DNA of 14,709 nucleotides. It comes from an archaeon. Its GTDB lineage: Archaea > Thermoproteota > Nitrososphaeria > Nitrososphaerales > UBA183. The translations under genes and the position numbers were made by a program. The notes below the pieces were generated by a model that saw only the letters and a list, made by a program, of their open reading frames with translations, ran no database searches and was not told the origin of the DNA. The stretch spans positions 1-14,709 of the forward strand of contig JAKASI010000006.1 of the NCBI GenBank assembly GCA_021828185.1, given 5' to 3'. This document shows positions 8,001 to 13,356 of this stretch, piece after piece; the stretch's first letter is position 1, and each line of letters opens with the position of its first letter.

Positions 8001-9457
8001 AACTCTTTGCTTCGTTGGTAAAGATGGGTTTCATGCCTGGGATCAAGAAGGACGTTAGAACGGGGAAGATTGCAGGAACCAAGACCAGAATTACGCACAG
8101 ACACGACTTGTACGTTGTTTCAGTGTCTGGAAGACAATTTGATCGGTTTGGCGTCGAAGTCCTCAAGATTCGCACGCGAAAAGCTGTGGGGAACAGGGAG
8201 TTCAATCGCGGCTTCATCGATTCGAAATATTACTACATGCCCTTGAGAAAAATCGAGACCGAAGAATATTCTGGGATGGTTCACAACCTCGAGGTGGAAG
8301 GACACTCCAGCTACGTCGGCTCGTTTGTAGTGCACAATTCCGCCGGGGTCAACCTTCCTGCAAGGAGGGTGGTGATAGCGGACATGACCCGCTACGACGC
8401 CGAGCAGGGCGGGAACGCGGAGATCTCAGTGCTCGAGTACAGGCAGATGGCAGGGAGGGCTGGCAGGCCGCAGTACGACGACCACGGCGAGACGGTGATG
8501 GTCCCCCCTCCGTCGCAGCCTGCCGCCGACCTCCTGGAGCACTACACGAAGGAGCCGCCTGAACCGATCAGGTCCAGGTTGGCGGACGAGGCGGCGATGC
8601 GGTCCCACACGCTCGCCACTGTGGCCACCGGGAGGGGGCTGTCCAAGGGGGACCTGGACAGCCTGTTCGCCAAGACCCTCCTCGCAACCCAAGTCCGTCC
8701 GGACGAGCTCCACAGGATGACCGAGAAGGCGCTCGGATACCTCCTCTCAGAGAGGCTGCTGGAATCGCACGGCGGGCTGTTCTACGCCACAGACTTCGGG
8801 CTGAGGGTCTCGGTGTTGTACATCGACCCTGCGACCGCGGTGATGTTCAGGGAAGGGGTGAGGCGCGCCGAGCCCGGGAAGGACTACACCGCCGGACTGC
8901 TCCACCTTGTCGCTTCGACCCCGGACTTCGAGCCCAAGTTCCCCCTGCGCACGAAGGACTACGAGGAGGCCATGGCTTTCCTTGAGGAGCACTCCCAGGA
9001 GATGCTGCAGAGGCACACCACCAGGGAGTTTGCAGACTACGACAGGGCTCTCCAGGACATGAGGAGCGTGATGGCGCTCCACGGGTGGATAGACGAGTGG
9101 AGGGAAGAGCAGCTCCTGTCCAGGCTGGGGGTCGAGCCGGGGGACATGCACAGAGCCGTCGACAATGCCGAGTGGCTCCTGCACTCGCTGGGAGAACTCT
9201 GCAAGCTGTTCAAGATGCCCGACGTCGTGAGGCAGGCGGACATCCTGCGGAGGAGGGTCGCCAGCGGCGTGAGCGCCGAGCTGGTGGAGCTGACTGCACT
9301 GAGCGGAGTGGGGAGGGTCAGGGCCCGGGCCCTCTACTCGGCCGGTTTCAAGACACTGGAAGACATCAAGGAAGCGCCGGCCGAGAGGCTGGCCGCGGTG
9401 GAGAAGGTGGGGACGTCCGTGGCCAGGAAGATCAAGGAACAGGTGGCCAGGTACTGA
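5042..9457 (+). CDS. hel308: Hel308-type Ski2-family DNA helicase precursor with two inteins
   Basis: Hel308 is an archaeal superfamily 2, 3'-5' DNA helicase acting at stalled forks and in recombination. The reading frame is 1471 codons; removing inteins at residues 50-415 and 708-1099 leaves 713 residues, the normal Hel308 size. Extein landmarks in precursor numbering are: Q-motif-like LYPPQEQAI (24-32); P-loop SSPTA|SGKT split by intein 1; DEVH Walker B at 510-513; LALSATISN motif III; motif V ATPTL|SAGVNLPARR split by intein 2; and motif VI QMAGRAGRP from 1135. A C-terminal winged-helix/ratchet region and a helix-hairpin-helix (LSGVGRVRARALYSAGF) close the protein. The TTG start fits the family N-terminus closely. 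The gene lies 18 nt after mcm and is probably cotranscribed. Function requires both inteins to splice, because each lies in an ATPase motif. Confidence 0.95.
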   Translation: MRLEEVKVPEELLRYVREKGITELYPPQEQAIRAGLLEGKSLVVSSPTACYDAQTEVLTKDGWKLFKETSSDETALSMNPLTFEMEYVRAVGKVEQEYVGRMVSVEGKEVDFRVTENHNMFVASMNGARKTPDGARSVRTPASYSLKPAIGITDRWRFKSGGIWAGKRESQFLIPPLRTGKGGHHAGSTLPGIKVKAEDWLNFLGWYMAEGNTERRGDSYEVTLCQAKHPALAREAMERLGVGAVHRTGSKDHLHFGINNPQLGSYLLRFGVAQEKYVPEYVKDLPPDQIEVFLHSFRLGGGNRGRDGASPVFGTASKRLADDIQELLLKSGTSSLVRTRGFARSRGVPDGHGIASKHPLYQVVGRRCSEHDIDTRKPSKPVIERTTGETVYCLTLPKYHLLYVRRNGKAFWCGNSGKTLLALMAAYLKGKQGRKVVYLAPLRALASEKYAEFSELSRFGLRTTISTGDYDSSGESLGRSDIIVLTNERFDSVMRHRVSWINSVGLFIADEVHLAGNDNRGPTLEMILTKVLHLGLDAQLLALSATISNAKAIGEWLHATPVEMDWRPVPLREGVYDYGRVVFSDGEERPIPRSTYGAPIDVAMDTVKEGGQSLVFASTRRRAVSLATRAAELTQRRLGPDEKKAVSEASRRILGSGEETSLSRLLAEVVSKGAAFHHAGLEGEHRRIVEEYYRARAIKFLAATPTLCLPSGEEIFGNPGPVAIEALAPGDRVLTHGTKFEKVVSPTSRPYEGQLLKITPWFQLPMRMTPEHKVLIANRTRRSKHTSKANYHWWTYAEPRWIEAKYLKVGDLVVFPRIKAEERMKKLELPEIGLLRNQFGTVGRHWTRLKVRSLLLSPRTLEALGIYAAEGYSGKQGQVHFGVDTRENRLTSDILEWLKGLGLKPKTRDNNRHRRVISACSKQLASFLTEAFGTRASNKRIPHWVILLPNEKLAHFVRGMWRGDGDVAKTGAKVGRYSSTSRTMAKQLFASLVKMGFMPGIKKDVRTGKIAGTKTRITHRHDLYVVSVSGRQFDRFGVEVLKIRTRKAVGNREFNRGFIDSKYYYMPLRKIETEEYSGMVHNLEVEGHSSYVGSFVVHNSAGVNLPARRVVIADMTRYDAEQGGNAEISVLEYRQMAGRAGRPQYDDHGETVMVPPPSQPAADLLEHYTKEPPEPIRSRLADEAAMRSHTLATVATGRGLSKGDLDSLFAKTLLATQVRPDELHRMTEKALGYLLSERLLESHGGLFYATDFGLRVSVLYIDPATAVMFREGVRRAEPGKDYTAGLLHLVASTPDFEPKFPLRTKDYEEAMAFLEEHSQEMLQRHTTREFADYDRALQDMRSVMALHGWIDEWREEQLLSRLGVEPGDMHRAVDNAEWLLHSLGELCKLFKMPDVVRQADILRRRVASGVSAELVELTALSGVGRVRARALYSAGFKTLEDIKEAPAERLAAVEKVGTSVARKIKEQVARY
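5189..6286 (+). mobile_element. Intein 1 in Hel308 P-loop, probably degenerate LAGLIDADG endonuclease
   Basis: This is a 366-residue in-frame intein, from C50 to N415 of the precursor, inserted between Ala and Ser of the P-loop SSPTA|SGKT. Splicing blocks are clear: block A starts CYDAQTEVL; block B RVTENH has T115 and H118; block G ends FWCGN before Ser+1. The penultimate residue is Gly, not the usual His, a variant known in some active inteins. A two-motif LAGLIDADG endonuclease sits between the blocks. Its first motif LGWYMAEGN retains E210. The second reads FLHSFRLGGGN, with G301 where intein 2 has the catalytic Asp (FVRGMWRGDGD). Codon choice (CGA, CGC, AGA) and base composition look less GC-biased than the flanking extein, consistent with horizontal acquisition. 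Splicing is probably intact because the gene depends on it; homing is probably lost. Confidence 0.93.
7163..8338 (+). mobile_element. Intein 2 in Hel308 motif V with LAGLIDADG homing endonuclease
   Basis: This is a 392-residue intein, from C708 to N1099, inserted between Leu and Ser of motif V (ATPTL|SAGVNLPAR). Block A begins CLPSGEEIF. Block B MTPEH has T769 and H772. Block F contains NLEVEGHSSYVGS, and block G is VVHN with the canonical penultimate His, followed by Ser+1. The endonuclease has both LAGLIDADG motifs: ALGIYAAEGY with E870 and FVRGMWRGDGD with D964. Both acidic catalytic residues are therefore present and homing activity is possible. Arg, Leu and Ile codon use is less GC-biased than in the extein. 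It is not a recent copy of intein 1, since the two share little outside the motifs. Confidence 0.94.
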
Positions 9458-9519
9458 GCGGGAGCCCCGAGGCGTTCGAGGGGGCGGCCGCCGAGCTCGC
9501 AAGGAGGCTCGAAGTCTCC

Positions 9520-10224
9520 GTGGCAAGGGCGGTGGCGGGAGAAAACAAGGTTGCAGTCGCGTTTTCAGGAGGGTTGGACAGCTCGGTGCTGGCGGCCTGT
9601 GCGAAGCGGCATGCCCAGGTGGTGGCGTGCACCTGCTACTCTGACGGCTCCGGGGACGGAGAGAAAGCAGAGCGGGCGGCATCAGAGCTTGGGATAGGCC
9701 TGGTCGCCACGAGGTTGACCGGAGGGCTGATCGCCCGGGAGCTGTCCGCGATCGACCTCCCCTTCCAGCCGACCGTCATGGACAGGAGCCTCTGGTGCCT
9801 GTTTTCGATAGCCGCACGAAGCGCGGCAGGGGCGGGAGCCCGCACGATGCTCCTCGGCCAGCTTGCCGACGAGCTGTTCGGAGGGTACGCGAAGTACGCG
9901 CGCGCCCTTGAGACGGGCGGTGCAGGGGAAGCCGAGGCGATGATGGAGTCTGACCGCCGCGAATATGGCGGGAGAGGGAGGGTGAGAGACGTCGGAGCGT
10001 GCTCCAGGTGGGTCGGACCGAGGTTCCCCTATGAAGACGGAGACGTGGTACGGTTCGCAGCGTCGATTCCCCTTTCGTTCAAGATAACCCCCACCAGCCG
10101 GAAGGCCATCCTGCGCAGGGCAGCGGTCATTCTCGGGGTCCCCGAAGGGGTCGCAGGGTCTGCCAAGAAGGCGGCCCAGTACAGCTCCGGGGTCCAAAGG
10201 CTCATCGCCGGCTCACGCTTTTAA
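9520..10224 (+). CDS. Short asparagine-synthase-like PP-loop protein
   Basis: This is a stand-alone ATP-pyrophosphatase domain of the asparagine synthase C-terminal family. These enzymes adenylate a carboxylate before amide formation; here the substrate is unknown. From the GTG at 9520 (234 residues) the PP-loop SGGLDSS is at 16-22 and the second conserved motif, LADELFGGYAKY, has its DELFGGY at 117-123. A Lys-containing C-terminal region (KKAAQYSSG) resembles the end of the synthase domain. The N-terminal glutaminase domain of AsnB is absent, so it cannot use glutamine alone. The start is uncertain. GTG 9520 has AAGGAGG at 9501-9507, but the frame is open upstream and codes for a plausible helix beginning with SPEAFEGAAAELARR. 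A CTG at 9454 overlaps the hel308 stop and lies 7 nt after AGGTGG. The gene follows hel308 directly and is probably in its operon. Confidence 0.8.
   Translation: MARAVAGENKVAVAFSGGLDSSVLAACAKRHAQVVACTCYSDGSGDGEKAERAASELGIGLVATRLTGGLIARELSAIDLPFQPTVMDRSLWCLFSIAARSAAGAGARTMLLGQLADELFGGYAKYARALETGGAGEAEAMMESDRREYGGRGRVRDVGACSRWVGPRFPYEDGDVVRFAASIPLSFKITPTSRKAILRRAAVILGVPEGVAGSAKKAAQYSSGVQRLIAGSRF
10219..10224 (+). promoter_or_regulatory. TATA-like box before the 87-residue protein
   Basis: TTTTAA overlaps the stop codon of the preceding gene and is centred about 25 nt before the ATG at 10247. It suggests a leaderless transcript for the next two genes. Confidence 0.45.
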
Positions 10225-10246
10225 CGCCCGTGGGCGACGCATCCGT

Positions 10247-10510
10247 ATGATACCATCGCCGCAACCCAGAGGGAAGCTGGTCGGCTTCAAGCCGCTTCAG
10301 GAGAGGTTCAGCTACTACGCCCTTGAGGACGGGACAGTGCTCGGGATAAAACCCGCCATGGTCAAGGTGTACAGGCTGCAGAACCCGGACAACAGCCCCG
10401 CGTTCTCGCCCGACGGCACACCGGCGTACTTCTACACCACACAGAACATCACACAGGTCCTCACCCCCGACGAGTACAAGTCGTTCAAGGACGACGACCT
10501 GGCTCGATGA
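10247..10510 (+). CDS. Small conserved-looking protein of unknown function (87 aa)
   Basis: I do not recognise a domain with confidence. The 87-residue protein is soluble, with no signal or membrane segment. It has a compact, probably beta-rich core (FSYYALEDGTVLGIKP, MVKVYRL) and a C-terminal stretch (NITQVLTPDEYKSFKDDD) that ends in a short acidic helix. The central PDNSPAFSPDGTPAYFYTT looks like a loop between strands. The ATG is preceded at about 25 nt by an AT box that overlaps the previous stop. The stop codon overlaps the next gene's start (ATGA), so translation is coupled to the methyltransferase and a shared function is possible. Codon use matches its neighbours, and it looks like a real gene. 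Confidence 0.75.
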   Translation: MIPSPQPRGKLVGFKPLQERFSYYALEDGTVLGIKPAMVKVYRLQNPDNSPAFSPDGTPAYFYTTQNITQVLTPDEYKSFKDDDLAR

Positions 10511-11067
10511 GCGGAGCAGCCTACATCTCCTCGGACGATTCGGCCCTGCTACGCAGGGCGCTCCAAGGTCGGGCCGGAGGGGCCTGCCTCGAGATTGGGG
10601 CGGGGAACGGAGGGACCCTGATCGACCTGGCGAAGCGTTTCGAGACCGCGGCCGGGACTGACCTCAGGCGGCCGGGCATGGGCGACTGGAGCGGAGGCGC
10701 CAGCTTCTCCTTGGCTGACCGGGCAACCTGCTTCAGGGACAGCGTGTTCGACCTTGTCGCCTTCAACCCGCCCTACCTGGGCGGCGAGGGTTACGGGGAC
10801 GTCGCCGTGGACGGCGGGGAGGGGCTCGAGGCGCCGGCTTCGTTCCTGGAAGAAGCGCTCAGGGTAGTCAAGAAGGAGGGGTCAGTGGTGTTCTTGTTGA
10901 ACGACGAAGCGGACATCGCGGGCTACGAAGAGGCTTGCGGCAGGCACGGGTTCAGGCTCCGTGTGGTGGCCTCGAAGAGGCTGTTCTTCGAAGCCCTCTC
11001 CGTCTATGAAGCGGTCTCGGCTGAGGACGCTGGCCACCCAGGGAGTCCCTCCGATGGAGAGGGTTGA
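10507..11067 (+). CDS. HemK/Mtq2-like SAM-dependent methyltransferase
   Basis: This is a class I methyltransferase of the HemK family. The archaeal Mtq2-like branch methylates the Gln of the GGQ motif of release factor aRF1, usually with a Trm112-type partner. Over 186 residues the following can be seen: an N-terminal YISSDDSALL resembling the family's Y.P.EDS.LL; SAM-binding motif I LEIGAGNGGT (28-37); the acidic residue of TDL at 51-53; and the diagnostic FNPPYL (86-91), the NPPY signature for amide or amine nitrogen methylation. VDGGEGLE follows at 101-108, and a C-terminal KRLFFEALSVYEA matches the family's last strand. The start overlaps the previous stop (ATGA). The C-terminal 16 residues are Gly/Ser/Asp-rich and probably disordered. 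The substrate is inferred from the family; another nitrogen target is possible. Confidence 0.85.
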   Translation: MSGAAYISSDDSALLRRALQGRAGGACLEIGAGNGGTLIDLAKRFETAAGTDLRRPGMGDWSGGASFSLADRATCFRDSVFDLVAFNPPYLGGEGYGDVAVDGGEGLEAPASFLEEALRVVKKEGSVVFLLNDEADIAGYEEACGRHGFRLRVVASKRLFFEALSVYEAVSAEDAGHPGSPSDGEG

Positions 11068-11069
11068 GC

Positions 11070-11543
11070 TCACTTGGAGACTTCGACCGCGAGCCGCCTG
11101 CACCAGGTGCCGGCGTCGCCTTCGTAGTTGGTCTGCTGCCTGACGGTCACGTGCTTTCCCAGGCGCCCCTCCATCGCTCCCTGGAAGAACCCCTCATGGA
11201 AGGCGCACTCGAACATCTCCCCGGTCCCCTGTAGCTGGCCGCAGACGGTGCAGTTGGATATCTGCAGGACCAGCGGGTCGCTGCTCTCGACGGTGAGGGA
11301 ACCGATCTTGTACTCCTGCCAGATCCTGCTGAACTCTGCGAGCATCTGGTCGAAGGACAGGTGGGCAAGCTTGGAGGCGGCCTCCCTCCCCACCTGTTCC
11401 CCGAACTCGTGCATCACCTGCTTGGAGTTCAGGCCGAGGTACTTCAGGAGGGGAGTGATCCCAGGGGCGAAGTAGTCCGTCATTACAGGATACTCGCGCC
11501 AGAAAGACTCTTCGGCCTTGCCGGGACGTACTGCGTTGGTCAT
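11070..11543 (-). CDS. V4R-domain protein (probable small-molecule/hydrocarbon-binding)
   Basis: The 157-residue soluble protein ends in a V4R-type (4-vinyl reductase) domain, a fold that holds small hydrophobic or metal-linked ligands and is often found with regulators. The C-terminal half shows the family pattern: NCTVCGQ (C98, C101); CAFHEGFFQGAMEGRLG (C113, H116), like the GFl.G segment; then a strand and GDAGTWCRR (C148). The Cys/His set could bind a metal. The N-terminal half is helical (WREYPVMTDYF, ITPLLKYLGL). The frame stays open 34 codons upstream, but the ATG at 11543 is chosen because TTTAAC lies about 27 nt before it and the extra peptide is Pro-rich and unlike a domain. It converges with the methyltransferase gene (2 nt between stops) and diverges from the HTH_10 regulator. 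The ligand is unknown. Confidence 0.75.
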   Translation of the reverse strand: MTNAVRPGKAEESFWREYPVMTDYFAPGITPLLKYLGLNSKQVMHEFGEQVGREAASKLAHLSFDQMLAEFSRIWQEYKIGSLTVESSDPLVLQISNCTVCGQLQGTGEMFECAFHEGFFQGAMEGRLGKHVTVRQQTNYEGDAGTWCRRLAVEVSK

Positions 11544-11550
11544 GGGCGGT

Positions 11551-11567
11551 GTAACGGGGGGGAGGGC
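11551..11567 (-). repeat. Promoter-proximal repeat, copy A (GCCCTCC-N4-CGTTAC)
   Basis: Read on the minus strand, GCCCTCC, four C residues and CGTTAC directly follow the TATA-like box of the V4R gene and end 8 nt before its ATG. The same two half-motifs directly follow the TATA-like box of the divergent gene. In both cases the element points in the direction of transcription, in the position expected for a repressor site or initiation element. Confidence 0.5.
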
Positions 11568-11573
11568 GTTAAA
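11568..11573 (-). promoter_or_regulatory. TATA-like box of the V4R gene
   Basis: On the minus strand TTTAAC is centred about 27 nt before the ATG at 11543 and is immediately followed by the GC-rich motif at 11551-11567 that is repeated at the divergent promoter. No Shine-Dalgarno sequence is seen, so the message is probably leaderless. Confidence 0.5.
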
Positions 11574-11580
11574 GTGGCCC

Positions 11581-11594
11581 CCTAAGGTGTTAGG
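11581..11594. promoter_or_regulatory. Candidate operator palindrome CCTAA-N4-TTAGG
   Basis: The 14-bp perfect inverted repeat CCTAA GGTG TTAGG lies between the divergent promoters, just upstream of the V4R TATA box and about 50 bp from the other. Further half-sites TTAGG (11606-11610) and CCTAA (11664-11668) occur in the same spacer. The arrangement suits a dimeric HTH regulator, possibly the neighbouring HTH_10 protein. Function is inferred. Confidence 0.4.
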
Positions 11595-11643
11595 CAGCGC
11601 GTGGATTAGGGGAGATTTCCACTTCTGGGAATCGTCTTTCTGC

Positions 11644-11651
11644 ATTAAATA
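11644..11651 (+). promoter_or_regulatory. TATA-like box of the HTH_10 regulator gene
   Basis: ATTAAATA is centred about 30 nt before the ATG at 11678, the expected position for a leaderless archaeal transcript. It is the most AT-rich element of the divergent spacer. Confidence 0.6.
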
Positions 11652-11663
11652 GCCCTCCGTTAC
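11652..11663 (+). repeat. Promoter-proximal repeat, copy B (GCCCTCCGTTAC)
   Basis: GCCCTCC and CGTTAC, sharing one C, directly follow the TATA-like box of the HTH_10 gene and end 14 nt before its ATG. It matches the two halves of copy A in the opposite promoter, with four fewer bases between them. Together the copies suggest common control of the divergent genes. Confidence 0.5.
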
Positions 11664-11677
11664 CCTAACCAGTTCAG

Positions 11678-12322
11678 ATGCTCAGGCAGATAACGATCCA
11701 GGTGAAGGCGAAGAACGACCTGCAGGAGTCGGCTAGGGCGCACGGAGTCAAGCTTACTGTGGTAGACTGCAAGTCCTTCAACAAGACGGGCATGACGCTC
11801 CTGCTCGAGCTGAGAGGCGGGGCCGAGGCCGTGAAGTCGGTCGCCTCGGAGATACGCAAGATTTCAGGGGTCAGGCAGGTGGTCGAAGGCGAAGTGGAAG
11901 GCGACGTCAGCCCGCTGCTCGTGGTCATGGAGAGGCCCCCGATCTGCAGGGCGTCCAATGACGCCGCCATCGTATGCCTCGACTGCCCACTGAACGCAGA
12001 AGAGCAGCCGTCCTCATGGAGGTTCATCGCCAGAAGGACGAGCGACTTCAGGCAGATACTCGCCCATCTGGAAAGTGAGGGGATTGAAACGAGGATCGAA
12101 GACGTGGCGCCCCTCGAAAGGAAACCCACGCTGACCGGCAGACAGAAGGAGATAATGGCCACGGCAGTCGCGAGCGGCTACTTCGAGTTCCCGAGGAAGA
12201 TCAGCCTGACCGGTCTGAGCCAGCTCGTTGGCGTAAAGCCCTCCACGCTGAGCGAGATACTCAGGAGCGCCGAGCGCCGGATCATGGCCAATGCCCTGGG
12301 CGTCCCGTTCCAAGAAGAGTAG
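11678..12322 (+). CDS. HTH_10 (bacterio-opsin activator-type) transcriptional regulator
   Basis: This is a probable DNA-binding regulator of 214 residues. The C-terminal domain (about 152-203) begins LTGRQKEIMATAVASGYFEF and contains LTGLSQLVGVKPSTLSEILR, the helix-turn-helix of the archaeal bacterio-opsin activator family (HTH_10). The N-terminal 150 residues are a mixed alpha/beta region: ITIQVKAK, then LLLELRGGAEAVKSVASEIR, then VRQVVEGEV, resembling an ACT-like sensor fold, though I cannot name it firmly. Cys90, Cys100 and Cys103 (CLDCP) form a small cluster that may bind metal or respond to redox. The ATG at 11678 lies about 30 nt after ATTAAATA. The gene diverges from the V4R gene, and both promoters carry the same motif, so it may regulate itself and the V4R gene. 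The signal and targets are unknown. Confidence 0.85.
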   Translation: MLRQITIQVKAKNDLQESARAHGVKLTVVDCKSFNKTGMTLLLELRGGAEAVKSVASEIRKISGVRQVVEGEVEGDVSPLLVVMERPPICRASNDAAIVCLDCPLNAEEQPSSWRFIARRTSDFRQILAHLESEGIETRIEDVAPLERKPTLTGRQKEIMATAVASGYFEFPRKISLTGLSQLVGVKPSTLSEILRSAERRIMANALGVPFQEE

Positions 12323-12477
12323 GCGCCAGCTGCCAGGGCCGATTGTCCTGAAGCGAGAGCGAACAGTCTTTCGCTGCCAGGTCCTATCAGTTTAGGCGTC
12401 GATGCCGAAGTACGCCTCGGAGTTTTCCAAACGGGTTAGGGAACTACGCTATCTGCGTCCCCACCGTATCTCGCGGT

Positions 12478-13356
12478 ATGAGCTTCCTTGGAAAAAACGG
12501 AAAGCTTGCAGGAATCATATTCGCAGCAGTTTCGCTACTGCTCGTCAGCAATCCACCCACATACGCCCTGTCCCAGAGCGGCCTCGTCGCCGGCGGCTCC
12601 ATCTGGCTCGAGACGACCATAGCTGTCGCAATGGTCTTCGTCACGGCCATGGCATTCTCGCTCCAGATAGCACGCGGGTACTTCCTCAGAACGCTCGAGA
12701 AGTTCACCCTTAGGCTTGGAGCCGACATCTGGTGGCTGGCCTACGTCCTGATCAGGGACGCTCTCATCTTCATGTCATTCATCATGGGTCTTCTGGTCTT
12801 CTTCCCGGGGACGTTCCAAGACTACGCCATCGCGGTGCCGTTCATGCCCGTGTCGGTAGTCCTCTTCGGAGTCGCCCTGGTGACGAAGCTGTACTTCGAC
12901 GCCGATGACAACAGGAACGCCTTCCGGGCGGTCACGATCCTGGTCTTCGCCGGGACCGCACTGTGGATCTTCGGAACCATCTTCGTCACAGAGACACCCC
13001 TGGCGCTCTCGACCCTCCCAGCGGGGGTGAGCAGCTCTGGAGGTTTCTGGTACTCCATGTACACCAACTTCAGCTCACTAACCAACGTCAACCTCGCCAT
13101 GACCACGTTCAACATCACCTTCGCTGCCCTAGGCGTCATCGGGCTCTTTGGGTTCGCCCACCCGATCCTCCACTCGAGGATTGGCAAGCAGTCGCCCAAG
13201 TTGACCCACGGACAGGGACCAGCGTCTCCAGCCGGGCTCCCGACGTCGGCGCCCTCCAGGCAGGCGCGCCCAGTCGGACAGCAGGTCAGGCCCGCACCAG
13301 GCTCTCTGCAAGCGTCGGCACCCCTTCAAGGAGAGGGTGCCGAATACATACAATAG
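12478..13356 (+). CDS. Polytopic membrane protein of unknown function with Pro/Gln-rich tail
   Basis: I do not recognise the family. The 292-residue protein has about six hydrophobic segments (near 10-29, 43-63, 86-109, 119-140, 149-170 and 206-228). The first could be a cleaved signal (KLAGIIFAAVSLLLV then NPPTYALSQS). A loop of about 35 residues rich in Ser, Gly and Thr (172-205) separates the last two segments. The final 60 residues are a low-complexity tail rich in Pro, Gln, Ala and Ser. No heme, Fe-S or transporter motif is evident. A ferredoxin gene starts 13 nt after its stop, after a purine-rich ribosome-binding sequence, so the two are probably an operon; an electron-transfer membrane anchor is one reading. 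The ATG at 12478 lacks a clear Shine-Dalgarno sequence, and the upstream TATA-like sequence is weak. Confidence 0.8.
   Translation: MSFLGKNGKLAGIIFAAVSLLLVSNPPTYALSQSGLVAGGSIWLETTIAVAMVFVTAMAFSLQIARGYFLRTLEKFTLRLGADIWWLAYVLIRDALIFMSFIMGLLVFFPGTFQDYAIAVPFMPVSVVLFGVALVTKLYFDADDNRNAFRAVTILVFAGTALWIFGTIFVTETPLALSTLPAGVSSSGGFWYSMYTNFSSLTNVNLAMTTFNITFAALGVIGLFGFAHPILHSRIGKQSPKLTHGQGPASPAGLPTSAPSRQARPVGQQVRPAPGSLQASAPLQGEGAEYIQ

Noticed and set aside
9085..9519. Upstream ATG at 9085 as the start of the PP-loop gene
   Set aside because: It would overlap the hel308 C-terminal domain by over 370 nt, and the added peptide is compositionally a frame shadow. The true N-terminus lies near 9454 or 9520.
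11544..11645. Longer start for the V4R protein at ATG 11645
   Set aside because: The extra 34 codons run through the duplicated promoter motif and palindrome and give a Pro-rich peptide. The TATA-like box fits the ATG at 11543.
12323..12477. Possible RNA gene or hairpin terminator between the HTH_10 gene and the membrane protein
   Set aside because: Only a weak AGCGA/TCGCT stem is visible, with no tRNA features, no T-tract and no conserved box elements.
12402..12713. 103-codon open frame beginning at ATG 12402
   Set aside because: It overlaps the signal-bearing membrane protein in another frame, has an Arg/His-rich translation with no structure, and the AT-rich sequence before it is too close to the start to be its TATA box.
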